A stretch of 64,000 bases of DNA from G963677445 sp963678275. GTDB lineage: Bacteria; Bacteroidota; Ignavibacteria; Ignavibacteriales; Melioribacteraceae. The translations under genes were made by a program, and so were the position numbers. The stretch is from the NCBI GenBank assembly GCA_963678275.1, contig OY782765.1, positions 930,001-994,000 of the forward strand, given 5' to 3'. Positions 63,784 to 64,000 of this stretch are shown here, one piece after another. The notes beneath the pieces are model-generated. The model saw nothing but the letters and a program-made list of their open reading frames with translations. It made no database searches and had not been told where the DNA came from. Each line of letters starts with the position of its first letter. The first letter of the stretch is position 1.

Positions 63784-64000
63784 ATGATTTATACGAAAAC
63801 AGGTGAATATGCTATAAGGGCCATCCTATTTCTGGCGCGACAACCTAAAGAGACATTAATAATGTCCTCTGAAATTGCTAAAAGTGAAGAAATTCCCGCT
63901 CATTATCTTGCCAAAATTTTACAGAGAATGGCAAAATATGGTTATGTTGATTCTTACAAAGGAAGAGGCGGCGGATTTAAAATTACCGAACTGGCCAGAA
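63784..64000 (+). CDS. Rrf2 family transcriptional regulator, 3'-truncated by window end
   Basis: Translation from ATG 63784 (preceded by GAGGATAAAAGC) gives 72 codons of a typical Rrf2 winged helix: MIYTKTGEYAIRAILFLARQ, then the helix-turn-helix IAKSEEIPAHYLAKILQRMA and the wing YKGRGGGFKI. The region that would show whether the three Fe-S cysteines of IscR/NsrR are present lies beyond the window. Likely regulates an iron-sulphur or stress locus downstream. Confidence 0.93.
   Translation, partial: MIYTKTGEYAIRAILFLARQPKETLIMSSEIAKSEEIPAHYLAKILQRMAKYGYVDSYKGRGGGFKITELAR

Overview
The window reads as ordinary chromosome from an Ignavibacteria-like member of the Bacteroidetes/Chlorobi (FCB) group. 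Reasons: AT-rich coding sequence; a secreted protein ending in a type IX secretion (T9SS) C-terminal domain with the NYPNPFNPSTTI motif; a PorZ-like propeller protein; SprB-repeat and FISUMP-domain lipoprotein; two-component-type 'propeller' sensors; a LytS/LytTR pair; Bacteroidetes-style FtsX permease. No rRNA, tRNA, CRISPR array, phage or intact insertion sequence was seen.

Layout. 1-4.6 kb: end of a KduD-like dehydrogenase, a tandem array of structured intergenic repeats, an FtsX-family permease and a second repeat-filled gap that holds a 98-bp MITE-like element. 4.6-10.2 kb: SQR-like flavoprotein with a 38-codon small ORF, a TetR/metallo-hydrolase operon under a palindromic operator, an orphan B12-radical SAM enzyme and YceI. 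10.5-22 kb: a run of minus-strand exported proteins (OmpL47-like repeats, BNR/T9SS cargo, a membrane-spanning propeller-AraC regulator, a TPR/DUF3857/transglutaminase protein, a FISUMP lipoprotein). 22-24.6 kb: LytS/LytTR pair and another repeat-filled gap. 24.6-33.4 kb: SbcD-like phosphoesterase, thiamine-binding-type protein, a very unusual propeller-chemoreceptor fusion, an ornithine cyclodeaminase homologue, and a three-gene RsbW/STAS/class III cyclase cluster. 33.6-46.2 kb: hbd-ackA, a four-gene double ABC exporter, recQ, rhomboid, pgk and gap. 47-64 kb: CRP-family regulator with a perfect CRP-type site, PHP phosphoesterase, PorZ-like protein and ABC-F protein, ROK kinase, rsmA-mgtE-PAP2 operon, a duplicated four-Cys small protein, menG/ubiE, rdgB, AhpD-like protein, uvrA, YigZ and the start of an Rrf2 regulator.

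Themes. (1) Four sensory proteins or modules with uncommon wiring: a periplasmic propeller fused to a chemoreceptor signalling domain, a propeller fused through the membrane to an AraC DNA-binding domain, a partner-switch pair next to an adenylate-cyclase-like protein in place of the usual PP2C phosphatase, and a CRP homologue that keeps the cAMP pocket and TGTGA-reading residues; the last two could form one cAMP circuit. (2) The larger gaps are filled by short structured repeats rather than genes; two gaps 20 kb apart carry colinear inverted copies, and comparing them gives an occupied and an empty site for the 98-bp element. (3) Several enzymes lack one conserved residue set: the third Cys of the SQR-like protein, the catalytic Asn of the HBD-like protein, and the zinc Cys cluster of the ROK protein. 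No single large undescribed defence or biosynthetic system is visible.
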